64,000 bases of DNA from Sacculina carcini (Eukaryota; Arthropoda; Thecostraca; Sacculinidae), in contig OU696570.1 of the NCBI GenBank assembly GCA_916048095.2, positions 8,064,928-8,128,927 on the forward strand. Reading direction: 5' to 3'. The notes under the pieces are model-generated. The model saw only the letters and a list, made by a program, of their open reading frames with translations, did not search any database and was not told where the DNA came from. The position numbers and the translations under genes were made by a program. Positions 1 through 10,871 of the stretch are shown in pieces. Position 1 is the stretch's first letter. Every line of letters starts with the position of its first letter.

Positions 1-46
1 ATACCAATATATCTCATAATCAAGGAGGTATAATGGAAGTATAGTA
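1..46. repeat. Edge of 84-bp minisatellite array
   Basis: The first 27 bases match the 84-bp minisatellite that forms the arrays at 5423-6320 and 14276-15665, in the orientation of the right-hand array (CCAATATATCTCATAATC). The match decays into A-rich sequence before the LTR of the next element. The window therefore opens at the edge of another copy of the array. Confidence 0.75.
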
Positions 47-320
47 TACTGTTTCTACGCTTGTGGCGCAAGTGTCGTTTATGACTGTGGGGCTGGTTGA
101 TGTTGTTTATATGTATTAATGATAAGTTTCCAAATAAGTTATATGGTAGGATTTAATTATATTGAGTGTTTGTATTTGCTAATCAACCTTGCTAATGTAC
201 ATTACTAACCACTATCATTTGGGTTATGTTTCAGGCATTGAATGTTGGTGTCTTATTGCTATGAAATAGAGTGGCACGTTTCACGGTTGTTTTCATTGTA
301 GTGGTGATGACGGAAAAGCA
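47..320 (+). repeat. 5' LTR of the Mag-like element
   Basis: This is a 274-bp direct repeat of 4577-4850 with about five differences. The primer-binding site begins 10 bases after its end. Confidence 0.88.
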
Positions 321-330
321 ATGGTCAAAC

Positions 331-341
331 TGGCGACGAGG
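331..341 (+). other. Primer-binding site, tRNA-Ser(GCT) type
   Basis: TGGCGACGAGG is complementary to the 3' end CCTCGTCGCCA expected for tRNA-Ser(GCT). Mag-type elements are known to prime from tRNA-Ser. The tRNA identity is from memory of conserved animal tRNA-Ser ends. Confidence 0.7.
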
Positions 342-355
342 TATAAAAAATCCAA

Positions 356-3300
356 ATGGCTCAAGGTATCCCAAATATACCACCGCTGGAGTTCGACGAG
401 AACAACCAAACCAGCGCGTGGAGAGAGTGGGTTGAGCATCTTGAAGACGCATTCACGGCGTTTGAGATCACAAGTGACAGCAGGCGACGAGCCTTACTGC
501 GATTTTACGGAGGTAAGAAACTCAAAGACATTCTGAAAAGACAACAACCTGAGGTGCCAACGAACCAAACCGAACCTACGTACAAAACTATCAAGGTAGC
601 GCTGGATGAATATTTTCAAGAGCGTACAAGTGAAGTATTCGAGCGACACAAATTCCGTAACCGTACACAAGAAATGGGCGAAAACACCAACACGTTCGTG
701 ACAAGGTTGCGAACACAGGGAGCTAAATGCAATTTCGGTCAATATAATCTGGACAAGGCGATAATTGACCAATTAGTGGAGACATGCACCTCGAACACGC
801 TAAGGCGCTCATACCTCAAAGAACCTGATTTGACAGTACAGACTGCACTACGATTGTCCTATACACACGAGGCAACAGAATCACAGGCACAACAAATAGA
901 GTGTACAGAGCAAGACACCAGCATTCATAAAGTGACTAGATATAGGCAACGCCAGAAATCTGAATGGGAGAAAGACAGAAAGAAGCATGAGGGTGGGGAC
1001 AAACCAACGTATCTGTCACGATGCTTCGGATGCAATGGTACAGGACACCGGCACGGTCAACGAGATTGTCCGGCGTTTGGAAAAGAGTGTCATCATTGTG
1101 GTATACGAAACCATTCTGCCACAGCATGCCGTAAGAAGTTACAACAGGCTAAACAAATACAAGCAATAGATGACACATCGTCTGGCGAGGAGAACAACGG
1201 CGTTCGACGCCTCTCGTCCACGCGTAGCAGATACACGGACGACGAGTCCAACGTCTTTCGCATAAATACCAAAAGTTCGGGCACGAAGCGCATTCTAGTG
1301 GACAACGTGGCGGTCCGTATGCTGATCGATTCGGGAGCTAGCCTTAACTTGCTGGATGGCAGAACGTTTGAGCATCTGGCGGATGCAAAACCAACGGTCG
1401 TCCTTAGCCGCTCAAAATTTGTACCCAGATCGTACGGCGACACACCGATTCCGCTTCGAGGAGAATTTTTTGCCACACTCACATATGGGTCCAGACGAAT
1501 TATACAGAAAATGTTGGTAACCAAGGCACATGACAGTGGGAATATATTGGGACGGCAAGCGTGTTTGGAACTGGGTTTACTGTCTATGCCTCGAATCGAC
1601 AGTGTGAAAGCCGAGGAAATCCCAGAATCAACAAGAAGTATTTTGAACGTACATCTATCTGCACTCGAAGGCATCGGGCGGATGAGGAATTTCCAATGGA
1701 AACTCGACATAGATGAGAAAGTCAAACCGGTAGCGATACCACCGCGGCGAGTGCCATTCCACCTACGAGGGGCCGTGGAAGAAAACATTCAAGAAATGCT
1801 GAAAAACGACATCACCGGAAAGGTAGAGGGACCCACACCATGGGTTTCACCATTGGTCACCGCGCCCAAACCTAACGGTGACATCATAATTTGTGCAGAT
1901 TTGCGAATGGCAAACAAAGCCGTAAAGCGCTCCCGCTACCCGATTCCTACAGTAGAGCAAATCCTCAGCGAGGTCAGTGGAGCCAAGGTGTTCTCAAAAA
2001 TTTATTTGAATTCCTACTATCACCAGATAGAACTGTCACCGGAGTCCAGAGGAATCACCACTTTTTCGTGCGATTCAGCTATCTATAGATACAAAGTCTT
2101 GGTAATGGGCATAACTTCGGCACCAGAAGAGGGACAGCGCTTACTCCAACAAATACTGCAAAAATGTCCGAACTGTCGCAACGGAGCAGAAGACATCCTG
2201 ATTTGGGGGAAAAACACACAGGAACACGACAGAGCTCTTGAATCCGTTCTCCGTACCTTACGGGAAAATAATCTGTCCATCTCTCAGGATAAGAGCATCT
2301 TTCAAGTGGAAGACGTCATATTTCATGGCTTTTCAGTTTCTAGCAGCGGCGTCAAGCCGACAATGTCCAAAATTGAAGCATTCAAAGGGTTCGAACGACC
2401 GAAAACACCGCAAGACGTCAGGAGCTTCAGGAGCTTCATAAACTACCTGACCAGATTCATTCCGCGACTGGCAACTAAGAGCGAGCCACTGAGACTACTA
2501 ACCAGACAGAACACCGCGTGGAGATGGACAGAGAAGGAAGAAAAATGTTTTCACGAACTGAAAGAGGCGGTAAAGAAAGAGGCACACCTTATTCATTTTG
2601 ACCCGAAACGTCGGACATCACTCATTGTGGATGCGAGCCCAGTTGGCTTAGGGGCGGTACTCTGCCAGAAATATCATGGCGATGTAAGGCTAGTGAGCTA
2701 CGCGTCCAGGACGTTAACCGACGTTGAACGAAGATATTGCCAGCTTGAAAAAGAGGCACTGCCGATTGTGTGGGCTTGTGAGCGATTTCATTTGTACCTG
2801 TACGGAGCAGAATTCGAAATTCGAACCGATCACCAAGCGCTCACATCAATCTTCAAGCCAACAGGTAATCCTTCAGCACGCATAGTGCGGTGGATATTAC
2901 GTATGCAGCAGTATGACTTCACCATTCGTCACATCACCGGGCGAGACAACCCTGCCGACGTGTTATCAAGACAGCCTGTACAATATCACGACAAAATCTC
3001 AGCAGAAGAAGAAATAGCTGAGGGGTTCGTCAACTACGTCGTCGCACACAGCGTACCGATGGCGCTGACTCTGTCTGAACTGGTCGAAGAGTCACAGAAG
3101 GATAGCACATTACAGGCAGTGGAGAGAGCCATACAACACGGTGATTGGGAAGACAAACGAATTCAAGCATTCAAAAAAATTCGCGATGAACTCACAGCTA
3201 AATGGGGACTGATCATTCGCGGGTCCAAGATCGTCATCCCATCATCGCTTCGCAGGCGCACACTTCAACTTGCCCACGAAGCTCATATGGGAATAGTGAA

Positions 3301-4538
3301 AACCAAGGCACTATTGCGGACAAAAGTATGGTGGCCTAAGCTGGACCAAGATGTGGAAAAATTGGTAAGTGCGTGCATACCGTGTGCAAGCTTGGATCAG
3401 CGAAAACGTACGAACCCATTGAATACCTCGATGATGAGCGGGGCGTGGGAGGTTATCCACGTAGATATTTGCGGGCCATTTCCCAGTGGAGACTATGTAG
3501 TTGGCATCGTAGACGCGGGTTCCAGGTGGCCTTAGGCATCAGTCGTGAGAGCCACCGACACTCACACGGTTACGGCGGTGATTGAAAACTGCATCTACAC
3601 TCACGGAGTGCCAGAGGTGATTGTATCAGACAACGGACCACAGTTCCGGGGCAAGGAGTTCGCGCTATTTTGCAAAGAATGGGGTATACGGCACAGAAAG
3701 GTTTCACCGTATCATCCACAGAGTAATGGCGAAAAAGAAAGGTTTTTCTCTTCGTTACTCAAAAATGTTCGTGCATCCAACACAGAGACGAGAAACTGGA
3801 AACGATTGTTGGGAATGTTTCTTTTGCAGTACCGAAATACGCCACATTGCACCACGGGAGAAACACCCGCACAACTACTGATGGGTAGAGGTTTGAAAAT
3901 GAAATGGCCTCAACTCCAATCGAACACGGAAGGGTGGAGGTGGAGAAAAGTGCGTAAGACAGACCGGGAGGAAAAAGAAAAACTGAAGGCGCGCACAGAC
4001 AGGAAGAATAGAGTCAGGTCGAGCGATATCGCGAAAAACGACAGAGTCCTGCTTCGCCAGACAAGAACGAACAAACTCTCGCCCCGATATGACCCACAAC
4101 CATGGACGGTCACTGAAAGAAAGGGAAGTACCGTCATAATTCAAAGAGGAAATCAGCAGAAACTGCGTGAAACATCACAACTGAAAAAAAGATCCAGACA
4201 GCCGGTGGGAGGAAGGCGGCACGTTTACAAGCGACGGGCTCGGTCCAATTCTCGGTACACAAGAAGATCGAACCGGAACGACGGACGAGGCAACACACAG
4301 ACACATGGAAAATTCAAGAGGCGTCAACGGGTTCGAGCAACAAAAACAAACAAGGCGGAACAGATCAGATCGCGACGGAGGCAACATAACGGATATTGAT
4401 AATGAGGCGGTGACATTATCGGACTCGTCAGAAGCGATTGGTTTCCCCAACAGACGACGGAGAACCATAAGAAGGCCACAGAGATTCTGCGATGGCGCTA
4501 CGGAGGCAGATATTGAAGACCCTTTGCTATCATCCTGA
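356..4538 (+). CDS. Gag-Pol coding region of the Mag-like Ty3 element
   Basis: The coding body runs from a methionine at 356, 15 bases after the primer site. Visible in order are a Gag-like N-terminus (about residues 1-220), two CCHC zinc knuckles (CFGCNGTGHRHGQRDC, then CHHCGIRNHSATAC), an aspartic protease (LIDSGASLNLL), reverse transcriptase, RNase H (LIVDASPVGLGAVL), the zinc-binding N-terminus of integrase and an integrase core (VSDNGPQFRG, YHPQSNGEKER). The C-terminus is highly basic. The region looks almost intact, with about one break, and is best read as a recently decayed copy. Confidence 0.88.
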
Positions 4539-4576
4539 ATTCCATCGACAGAAGCAAAATGAAGAGGGAGGAGATA

Positions 4577-4850
4577 TACTGTTTCTACACTTGTGGCGCA
4601 AGTGTCGTTTATGACTGTGGGGCTGGTTGATGTTGTTTATATGTATTAATGATAAGTTTCCAAATAAGTTATATGGTAGGATTTAATTATATGGAGTGTT
4701 TGTATTTGCTAATCAACCTTGCTAATGTACATTACTAACCACTATCATTTGGGTTATGTTTCAGGCATTGAATGTTGGTGTCTTATAGCTATGAAATAGA
4801 GTGGCACGTTTCACGGTTGTTTTCATTGTAGTGGCGATGACGGAAAAGGA
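4577..4850 (+). repeat. 3' LTR of the Mag-like element
   Basis: Direct repeat of 47-320, preceded by a purine-rich tract at about 4561-4576 and followed by ATAGTA, which also precedes the 5' LTR. Confidence 0.88.
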
Positions 4851-4856
4851 ATAGTA

Positions 4857-5422
4857 AATATAGGAAAAGGAAAGGTTAAGGAAAGTAAGTGTAATAGGAA
4901 TAAGAAAGAAAAGAAGTATAGATGAAAAGGAAGTATAATCAAAAATGAAAAAGGGAAATAACACAAGATATATTATAACATTAGATTTTAAGCCTACCCG
5001 ATTGATAACAACAAATAAACCACTGGTAAGGAAGTTAACCACGTACCGTCAAAACGATCATCAAAGAGCACACACCAAACCACCACCAGTGAATGGACGC
5101 AGACCAAAAACAACTAAACACCACGGCAGCCGAAGACACACTGACGTTTATTCATGAACTTGTGGCCAGTGACCCCGCTCGTCGTATATTTATATGGATA
5201 TATGGCAGCGGCCAGTGTGTTCAAGCAGCTGTCGACTCTCCCGTCCGGATTCCCCGCCGTCACAATTCCAGGAGTTGAGCACCGAATAATAACTCGCGGA
5301 AATCCGGTACACGCCCGACCACGTCGCCTCATGCCGGCAAAATTGACAGCAGCGAAGAAAGAGCTGGAATATCTGGTCAGTCAGGGTATTGTCGTGCCAT
5401 CTTCATCTCCGTGGTCCAGCCC
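4857..5422 (+). pseudogene. Deleted Ty3/Gypsy relic, partly minisatellite-like
   Basis: The first 100 bases are A-rich. A fragment near 4935-4960 (ATAATCAAAAATGAAAAAGG) matches the minisatellite. From about 5015 the sequence resembles the flank at 15690-15760 (both contain TAACCACGTACC). At about 5210-5422 there is a short piece of Gypsy reverse transcriptase N-terminus, with the family's typical P-V-H-A-R-P-R-R and S-S-S-P-W-S-S-P signatures. The piece stops where the left minisatellite array begins. This is an old internally deleted fossil; no LTR pair is visible. Confidence 0.65.
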
Positions 5423-6320
5423 GATATATTGGTATTAAGTATGGTCTGAATTGACTGCTTTATCAAGACTCTCTATAATCATGTTTCCTTTTCACCTTGA
5501 TTATGAGATATATTGGTATTAAGTATGGTCTGAATTGACTGCTTTATCAATACTCTCTATAATTATGTTTGATTTCACCTTGATTTTGAGATATATTGGT
5601 ATTAAGTATGGTCTGAATTGACTGCTTTATCAATACTCTCTATAATCATGTTTCCTTTTCACCTTGATTATGAGATATATTGGTATTAAGTATGGTCTGA
5701 ATTGACTGCTTCACCAAGACTCTCTATAATCATGTTTCCTTTTCATTTTGATTATGAGTTATATTGGTATTAAGTATGGTCTGAATTGACTGCTTTATCA
5801 AGACTCTCTATAATCATGTTTCCTTTTCACCTTGATTATGAGATATATTGGTATTAAGTATGGTCTGAATTGACTGCTTTATCAATACTCTCTCTAATCA
5901 TGTTTAATTTCACCTTGATTATGAGATATATTGGTATTAAGTATGGTCTGAATTGACTGCTTTATCAATACTCTCTATAATCATGTTTCATTTTCACCTT
6001 GATTATGAGATATATTGGTATTAAGTATGGTCTGAATTGACTGCTTTACCAAGACTCTCTATAATTATGTTTCCTTTTCATTTTGATTATGAGATATATT
6101 GGTATTAAGTATGGTCTGAATTGACTGCTTTATCAAGAGTCTCTATAATCATGTTTCCTTTTCATTTTTGATTATGAGATATATTGGTATTAAGTATGGT
6201 CTGAATTGACTGCTTTATCAATATTCTCTATAATCATGTTTCCTTTTAACCTTGATTATGAGATATATTGGTATTAAGTATGGTCTGAATTGACTGCTTT
6301 ATCAGTACTCTCTATAATCA
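5423..6320 (+). repeat. 84-bp minisatellite array, left
   Basis: About 10.7 head-to-tail copies of an 84-bp unit beginning GATATATTGGTATTAAGTAT. Copies vary at few positions (TATCAAGAC/TATCAATAC, CACC/CATT). The array abuts the Gypsy relic on its left and the unique arm on its right. Confidence 0.96.
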
Positions 6321-6746
6321 ATTTTCTGCCACCTGATTCATTGTGATCCTGACGTGCTTATTTGTCACATTAATAGACAGTATTTGTCGTGTTATGTATG
6401 CTGGTGTTGATATGTAACCTGATCGCATGCCGTGTTTTGTTTTGCTTTTCAGTTGAGTCGCCGGCGCGCTGTGCATTCAGTCTCGGGGCTCATCACAGTA
6501 CCTGATCGAGGCTGGGTGGAGGATTGATCATCTCGTCGCCCACATCGAGATTAAGAACGGTCTTGTATCGTGCTGTATGTAGTGTCTGGTTTCTGGATGT
6601 GGCAGGACAACTGGCATGCATTCTCACTGCATGCGTGTTCAGCCGACGACGACGGTGATTACTAGTTGTTCAGTTATCACGTCCACGTTTCAATTGTTTT
6701 CTCGTGTGTTGGCTTGCGTGCATGTGCTGTAGTGTTTGGTGACGAG

Positions 6747-6749
<3 letters not shown>

Positions 6750-6804
<55 letters not shown>
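6750..6804. repeat. (TG)n microsatellite
   Basis: Nearly pure TG run in the left arm. The right arm has the corresponding CA run at about 13804-13852. Confidence 0.97.
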
Positions 6805-9132
6805 GATTGATTCAGTGGATCGTGTATTGTTATGCAGTAGTGTTACGAGATCGCAGCTTCGCTCGTACTGTTTTTGCTTCATTATTCAAGTCATGTTTGA
6901 TGTCACCAGTGTTCTTGCACTATTATCTCTTGGCTCGGTTATAGACATTAATTCGTCTCAAATTAGCACTTTATTGCATTATATTTTATGCATCGAATTT
7001 TCGTTTTTGCGTTTTTCCTTACCTCGTTCGTTCTTCGCCTTGTCTGTGCGATTTCAGCTCCACACAAAACTTCAAAACCCCACTTCTTCCTAACTTAATT
7101 TTGCCTATATCCGCCCGAGTCGTATATTTCGCTTGAAATTCAATATAAATGTTTGTGAACTTTTTGCAAACAGTGCTGAATTTTCTCAACTGTTTACCGG
7201 TTCTACTTTATCTCTCAATATGTGTTTATTGTTGTGTCTTTTTCTCTGTTTCTCATGTTGCTTCATGTTATCATATAGTGTCATGTGTCAGTGTTAATTG
7301 CACCATGACTGTTTTTGTTTGTGTGCTTTGTCCACTAATTGCGCGCTTGTATAATATGCTACGTTGTTACTGTTGTTTCGTGGTCTTATGACATGCTTGT
7401 ATTGTGCATATATTGGCTGGCTATGATATGTATAAGACATTCAGGGTAACATTATATCCTGCGTTATGAGCATTTGGTGGACCTGATTTTTGTTATAATC
7501 ATTTGTAATCGTCGTCTCTGTTCTTACATGTATTCTAACCAATACATTGTTACATATTATATTGTTTAGTGGCGGACAGAGTGCGTAGCGAAACGAAGAG
7601 TTTAATTAAGTACATCGTCGAGCACATGTGCGTATTCCAGAAGCGTTTTTCTAGTGTGTACGTGTAATTTACCAATATTGTAATTGAAATTCATATTGAT
7701 TTTCCTATCAGTGTTTGTTCTTCACATTCGCTCTACACACCGTGTCATGTAGTTGAACTTTTTTGGCGTTGGTCTCATCACGGAGCTTCACTGGACCAAT
7801 TTTCTGGACCGACTATATGCTGCGACATACACGACTGCATATCAGATTGTAATGATACATTGCTGCAATCTCAGAGAATACTGTGCGCTCGTGTGCTTGG
7901 TAACAGTGTTTTGTATGTTTTGCAGCGGAGCGGATGTTTAACAGCGGAGCGACCTCAAAACTACACACAAATATACATGCACACACACATGAATATTTAC
8001 ATTTTCATTTCGTTCAATTTCTACACAATTTCTAGGTTGTGCAGACAGTACAATAATTACAATGTGGACTTGAACAAACGTACATACATACATGTACGTT
8101 CATTCATAACAACATACAAACACGTACATTCGGCGTGAGTGTGGATTTATCACTGTCACTGACAGGTCCGTTAGAATCCTTCGGCATTTCGGCAAGCAAG
8201 CATTTCGGCATCAAGACAGAACGTGATGTATAGCCAAAAGGACCGCACGCACATGTATACAAGTATAAGCAGTCAGGCAGGCTGGAAAACATGGCTGACA
8301 ACCACTAACCCTTCTTCTTTTCAAAACAGGTCTTATTTTCACCATGTATGACCGATATTCCACACCTGCTGACCGATATACACATATCTACACGCACTCA
8401 CACACAGGCAAACAGAACACCGACCCTCGTCTTCCCCTACACACGCGTACACGCGCACAAACACACACATACACACAAACATACACCGCCGGCACAGGCA
8501 CAAAGGCCAGTGACAGCGGCGATACAACATGATAACAGAAAGACGTGCGAATACAAACGACAGTTATGCATAGAAAAACGATATAAATATTTGTATAACA
8601 TTTGCATATTTATAATATTTGAATAACATTGGTAGACCAAAACAATGCAAATTCATCAAATCCTACAATACAAGCTATATACAATGCCAGAAATTATTTA
8701 CAACAATTATAACATGCACATTCAATATCTCATTCACAGCGAATACTTCGGCTTTATGCAGAATTTTCCGATCATCAGATATTTGGAGCAAGTGCTTAAA
8801 TATTTGATATTTAAAGATAATATAAGATATTAATATTGATTGATGTTAGATAGATAAGATAGATCATGTAAATGGACAGATAGATATTGTAGATTAGATA
8901 TTGTAGATTAGATATTGTAGATTAGATAGATAAGATAGTTTTTGATTATTTATTAGATATCGATATATAATGCAAAATATTTGAAGCAATTGATTTTTAA
9001 CCTGTTCTTGAAGACATCCATCAAACATGCACACATATATACACACACCGCGCATAGGTGCATAGTGGGTATACCTCTGAGAGATCACTGAAAATGGAGA
9101 GAGGGATAAAAACGTGTATATGTGCTTGTTTA

Positions 9133-9136
<4 letters not shown>

Positions 9137-9203
<67 letters not shown>
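9137..9203. repeat. (TG)n microsatellite, long
   Basis: About 33 TG units. The matching CA run in the right arm (about 11457-11484) is less than half as long, so the arms have changed independently since duplication. Confidence 0.97.
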
Positions 9204-9204
<1 letters not shown>

Positions 9205-9789
9205 CATATGTGATTGAGGCTGTGTGCGCAAAACAAAGTGAAATCTATGTTGTTAAAGCGTATCATTTAATTTAATTTAATTTAATAGAAATTTAATTTC
9301 TGCTGATTCAACAGTTCACAAAATACGTAATTCAATAGCAAGTAGATTACATGTAACCAGTAAAAAGCGAAATATTTGTAACTTCCGAAAAGAGGCAAGA
9401 GACGAGTGTGTGTCTGCGTGTGTGTGTGTGTGAGAGCAAATAAATGAATATTCATCTATAAACAGACAATATCAAATATCGGTATATTATGATATTCGTC
9501 TAAACCATGAACATTTTTGTAAGCCTGCGCTGCTATAACAGTGTTGTTTGGTCGTGAAGCACGGCACCAAATATAACAGTTTGTTACTGTGATCAGTTTT
9601 TTGAAAACAGTTTGTTACAGTTTGCACGGCTACAAACCGAAACAGTTTGTCAATGTGATCTAGTTTTATAATCATGATGTCGTGCAGGCCTCTTAGAGTG
9701 GTGTGCCGCGTTAACTATTGACGTCCAGTTCAAACAGATGAATTGCATTGCGTCGGTCTCAAACACATCCTCTCAGCTGTACATCCCCC

Positions 9790-10871
9790 TACAGAGTCTA
9801 ACAACATAGATTTTACTTTGATTTACGAACATAGAATCACCCACAAATGCACACACACGCACACACCCACAAACACACATACACATGGACGAAGTTTCGA
9901 GCAATCATTTAATTGATTGACTGTATGTATAGAATCTATGTGAAAAACGAAAACACAGAAACAATGTTATTTACAAATACAATAAGTGTGTTTGCATGTG
10001 TGTATGTGTATGTGTGTGAGTGTGTGTGAGTGCGTATGTATGTGCGATCGCTCCGCTTCTACAAGCGTGTCAGAACAGTTCGCAGAAATGAAGCAGAAAT
10101 CGCAGATCGCAGGTAAGTTTCTAGCAATCGCTCAACTGAATGACAGTGTGTAGAATGACAGTGAAAAACAAACACTAATAGAAAAACCAATGTTAATTAC
10201 ATTCACAATATTGGTAAGCTACACATACACGCTCGAAAAAAGGTTCTGGAACACGCACATACACGACGATATACTAAACACTATAATTAAACGCTCTAAT
10301 TACTATGCGTTCTGTCCGCCACTGTGCATTTGCAAACACTGCTGAGTAATTTAAACACTCGCTGCAATACATGTTCAGCACACAGATACGCACACCTGTA
10401 CACACCAATGTGTCGTTGGTGACACGCACACACACACACACATGTACGGTCTAGATCACAATGGCTTTATTATTCTAGATCACAATAGCTGGTATCTCGT
10501 TGTTAACATTAGTTTGCACATAAGCAGTAGGAGGCCAGAACGTCGGTCTTGTGCACGCAAATTTACATTCATTACTGTAAACACAATGTGTATCCACGCT
10601 GATTGTTGCTAGTTGCTCGAGTAATAGGGACAATGCTTGCATAGTAACCACCGTGGGGACGTGTATTTTATAGTTGTATATTATAGTTGTTGCAATGCAC
10701 TGTGCTGACCTTTTAGTACTCGTAAATTAAGAGTTGGTGTCTAGCTTGGAGCTGAATAGCGTAATATGCAGCGCTTGTTAGACGTATTGAAGCAGCTGTT
10801 TTCAACATTCTGGGTCGTATACACAAATGGTAGAATGTGTTTGGAAAGAGAGATAGTTGAGATAGATTCTG
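9790..10871. other. Spacer at the centre of the palindrome
   Basis: This is the non-palindromic centre, about 1.08 kb, with no coding frame of note. It holds diverged copies of arm sequence: 10120-10325 resembles 12810-13015 of the right arm (both contain CTGTCCGCCACT), and 9895-9980 is a weaker third copy of part of it. Its last about 230 bases (10640-10870) resemble the solo LTR at 17063-17843 (shared block CTTGGAGCTG and neighbours), and that similarity continues into the right arm to about 11088. Confidence 0.75.

Larger units (their letters stand above)
47..4850 (+). mobile_element. Ty3/Gypsy LTR retrotransposon, Mag-like, nearly whole
   Basis: The element has two 274-bp direct LTRs (47-320 and 4577-4850) differing at about five positions (about 2 percent). 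A tRNA-Ser(GCT)-type primer site TGGCGACGAGG lies at 331-341 and a purine-rich tract (GAAGAGGGAGGAGA) sits just before the 3' LTR. ATAGTA occurs at 41-46 and 4851-4856 and is the likely target duplication. LTR termini are not the canonical TG..CA, so ends may be off by a base or two. Gag and Pol are fused and in Ty3 order, as in Mag-type elements. The coding body has about one break. Low LTR divergence suggests a fairly young insertion. Confidence 0.93.
6321..9789. repeat. Left arm of the palindrome
   Basis: This is about 3.5 kb of non-coding sequence matched in reverse complement by 10872-14275. It contains (TG)n tracts at about 6750-6804 and 9137-9203, a GATA-rich stretch near 8840-8935 and TTTAA repeats near 9265-9285. 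Near 9567 the minus strand reads AACTGTTATA followed by TTTGGTGCCGTG, like an LTR end plus a BEL/Pao-type primer site. No gene is recognised. Confidence 0.9.

Noticed and set aside
6749-6880. Open frames of repeated Val-Cys or Thr-His over CA/TG tracts in the palindrome arms
   Set aside because: They are translations of microsatellites; no domain, and the frames differ between arms.
8339-8640. His/Thr-rich frames in the arms, mirrored at 11951-12382
   Set aside because: Low-complexity CA-rich translation. Conservation between arms follows from the inverted duplication, not from coding.
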